The notes beneath the pieces are model-generated. The model saw nothing but the letters and a program-made list of their open reading frames with translations. It was not told the DNA's origin and did no database searches. Shown one piece after another: positions 38,401 through 41,400 of a DNA stretch of 64,000 nucleotides. Positions within the stretch are counted from its first letter, which is position 1. Every line of letters begins with the position of its first letter. Location: positions 31,266,359-31,330,358 of the forward strand of contig NC_092694.1 of NCBI RefSeq assembly GCF_964275005.1. The letters are read 5' to 3'. A program made the position numbers and the translations under genes. The DNA is from Diadema setosum. Taxonomy: Eukaryota > Echinodermata > Echinoidea > Diadematoida > Diadematidae.

Positions 38401-41400
38401 GATTATGATTATGATGATGATGATGATGATTATTATTATTATTATTATCATTATCAAAAATGATGTCCTACTTTATGACACCACTACCCCCTCCCCCATT
38501 TCTGCACACATACAAACCCAAAGTCATTAAATAGAAAATCAAAAAGAACATCGAAATAATGTTCTGCTAGAACCTGCCTGTCCATTCATAAAGCACACAC
38601 TCTTGTGAATAGTTTGATGCTGCTGTGTGGAGCAACTCTGTGATTGTGGTGAAATATTGCTATGATCTCCTTCCACAATGATCCCATGGCTTGGATTTTA
38701 GTGCAGATGTTCAGCTCAGCCACCCTAGTCATTTGTAGCTGTTTCGGGTTTCTCTTGGCTTTCTCCAGTAGACAGTTGTTATCTGCTTCTCTCCCTATGC
38801 AAAGAGGAACAATTGTTTTTCACAGACAATGTTACTTCTCCATTGCAGAGGAGAATGATGACATTTGATACAAAAGTCATAACATACTTCTTAATTAATT
38901 TTACACATTTCTAAAACTCCACCGATTTCCCTAAGAAAATAATTATATGATAATGTTCCTTTCATATCAACACTTTGGTAATGTTTTACTCAAAAGTGCT
39001 AATGCATTTTTTTTTATCATAAAGTTTAAATCAATGTGATAATGTGCATAACAAGACTGTAGTAGGATTACACCTAATTGTCCATTGACACTGGATTTTC
39101 TTAGTAATTGTCTATGACAAAATAAAACCAAATACTACATGAAAAGGTGTTGCATGGATTGCTGTTTATTGATCTTGCTCACCTGTAGCATGGTGCACAA
39201 TGTAACCTTTGAGTGCAGTAAGAAGAGGATGCTACGCCAGACGAAATGGTGAATGAACATATTGTTGACTAGAATCAGGAGCAGAACTAAAGTAAAGAAT
39301 AAAGAAAGCAGGACATCACAAGTGAAAATCAGTGACACAGTCAATTCCACGTAAGTAATGTCTCAGACATTTGACTTCTGAGTGAACAAAGAAAAAAGCA
39401 CATTGACATGAGTAAAACTATAAATGTATATTGAGACAGTTAATTTTCATCGTCTCTGCCAAGAATTTGTCACGCAGTATGTGCCATTGACTTTTGCAAA
39501 GTTGATGGTATCTCATATCAGTACAGAGTGTATAACTGTTCTTCCTCATCTCCCTTGCCCCCCCCCCCCCAATTAAAAAAAAATAAAAACACAACAATAA
39601 TCAAACTAACAATAAAAAACTACAGTTACAACAGTCCTGAAAGATACATGACACTGAAGAAATGCATACTGCTACCACATCAAAATCAGACTGAGGGACA
39701 ACATTGCCTTTATACCAAAATGCAACATGACTACAGATAATTAGATGTCAAAATGTTGGATTCCATGTTATGTCAGTGCTTCACATTCATAAAACTACAA
39801 ATACAGTTGTAATTAAAGAAAGAGTAAGACAAAACATTTATTTCAGTATGTGGCAAATCATATTAGGAATATCATTATTACTAGTAGTGTGCCTGCACTG
39901 TCTATTACACACTGGTCTGTCTAATTTACTCTAAATCCTTGACAGATAGCAATGTAACTTACGGTTCTTGTTCAAGCTTGAGATGATAGGAGAAATCTGC
40001 AGGAATGTGGTATGGAGTACAATACTGTAAAGTAGCCCATCATCGAAGGACAGCACTCATTTCATTCCAGTCTGCAAGTTGTTGGGTTGTCCACACAAAT
40101 GCCTCAATATCTGTTTGTAATGAAAGATGAATGAAAGATGTCAGTCACATGAAACTCCATCACTACCAGTTCTGTAAGATCATAAAATTGATGCACAGAT
40201 TTGCAAAACATCACACTGCCCCCCCCCCCCCCCATCCCTTTCAGGTCTATATGTTACAGCTTACCAGAATCTGAAGTTCACGAACGTCTCTCTGGTTTAA
40301 TTTTACAATTTGCCCAGCTCCGAATCGCTAGCCTCCATCCCCCCCCCCCAAAAAAAAAAAAAAAACCCTCTGTGTTTCAAATAACCACAGATTGTAGAAA
40401 ATCAAAACAAACAAAATGAAAAATCGCAACTAAGGCAAAAAGTACTTGCCACGTATAGGCCAATTACGTCTTACATTGAGGCTTTTAGGCTCATAATATA
40501 GCATGATAGAACAATTTATGAATTCATGTGCTGAGCATAAACGTTGCACAGGAGTTTTTTGTTTTGTTTTGTTTTTGTTTTTTGTTTTTTGCTTGTTGTC
40601 TATCCATTATTCCAAATCAGATTTGCTGGTACGGTATTCTTGACAACATTATCAAACTCTTCATTGTTGTTGGTAATGCCTCAATTAGACAGGGAGGTGG
40701 GAAGAGGACCTCCCTGATTTAACGTTAGACTTTTAGCAGAAGTAACTCTAAAATCATTTTTTTTTTCATTGAGAATTCAAAGGTAATCAAAACAATTATT
40801 TTAGTATGTGGCAAATCATACTAGTAATATTATTATTACTAGTAGTGTGCCTGCACGGTCTATTACACACTGGTCTGTCTAATTTACTCTAACTCCTTGA
40901 CAGATAGCAATGTAACTTACGGGTCTTGTTCAAGCTTGAGATGATAGGAGAAATCTGCAGGAATGCGGTATGGAGTACAATACTGTAAAGTAGCCGATCA
41001 TGGAAGGATGGCTCACTCATTTCATTCCAGTCTGCAAGTTGTTGGGTTGTCCACACAAAAGCCTCAATATCTGTTTGTAATGGAAGATGAATGAGAGAGT
41101 CACATGAAACTCCATCACTACCAGTTCTGCAAGATCATAAAATTGATGCACAGATTTGCAAAACATCACACTGCCCCCCCCCCCCCCCCCATCCCTTTCA
41201 GGTCTATATTCTACGGCTTACCAGAATCTGAAGTTTATGAACAATGAACATCTCTTTGATTTAATTTTACAATTTGCCCAGCTCCGAATCCCCAGCCTCC
41301 ATCCCCCCCCCCCCGAAAAAACCCTAGTGTTTCAAAGAACCATAGATTGTAGAAAATAAAAACAAACAAAACGAAAAATTGCAAACTAAGGCAAAAGTAC

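Noticed and set aside
38662-38868. Plus-strand frame MISFHNDPMAWILVQMFSS.
   Set aside because: It is the antisense shadow of the candidate terminal exon of the minus-strand nested gene.
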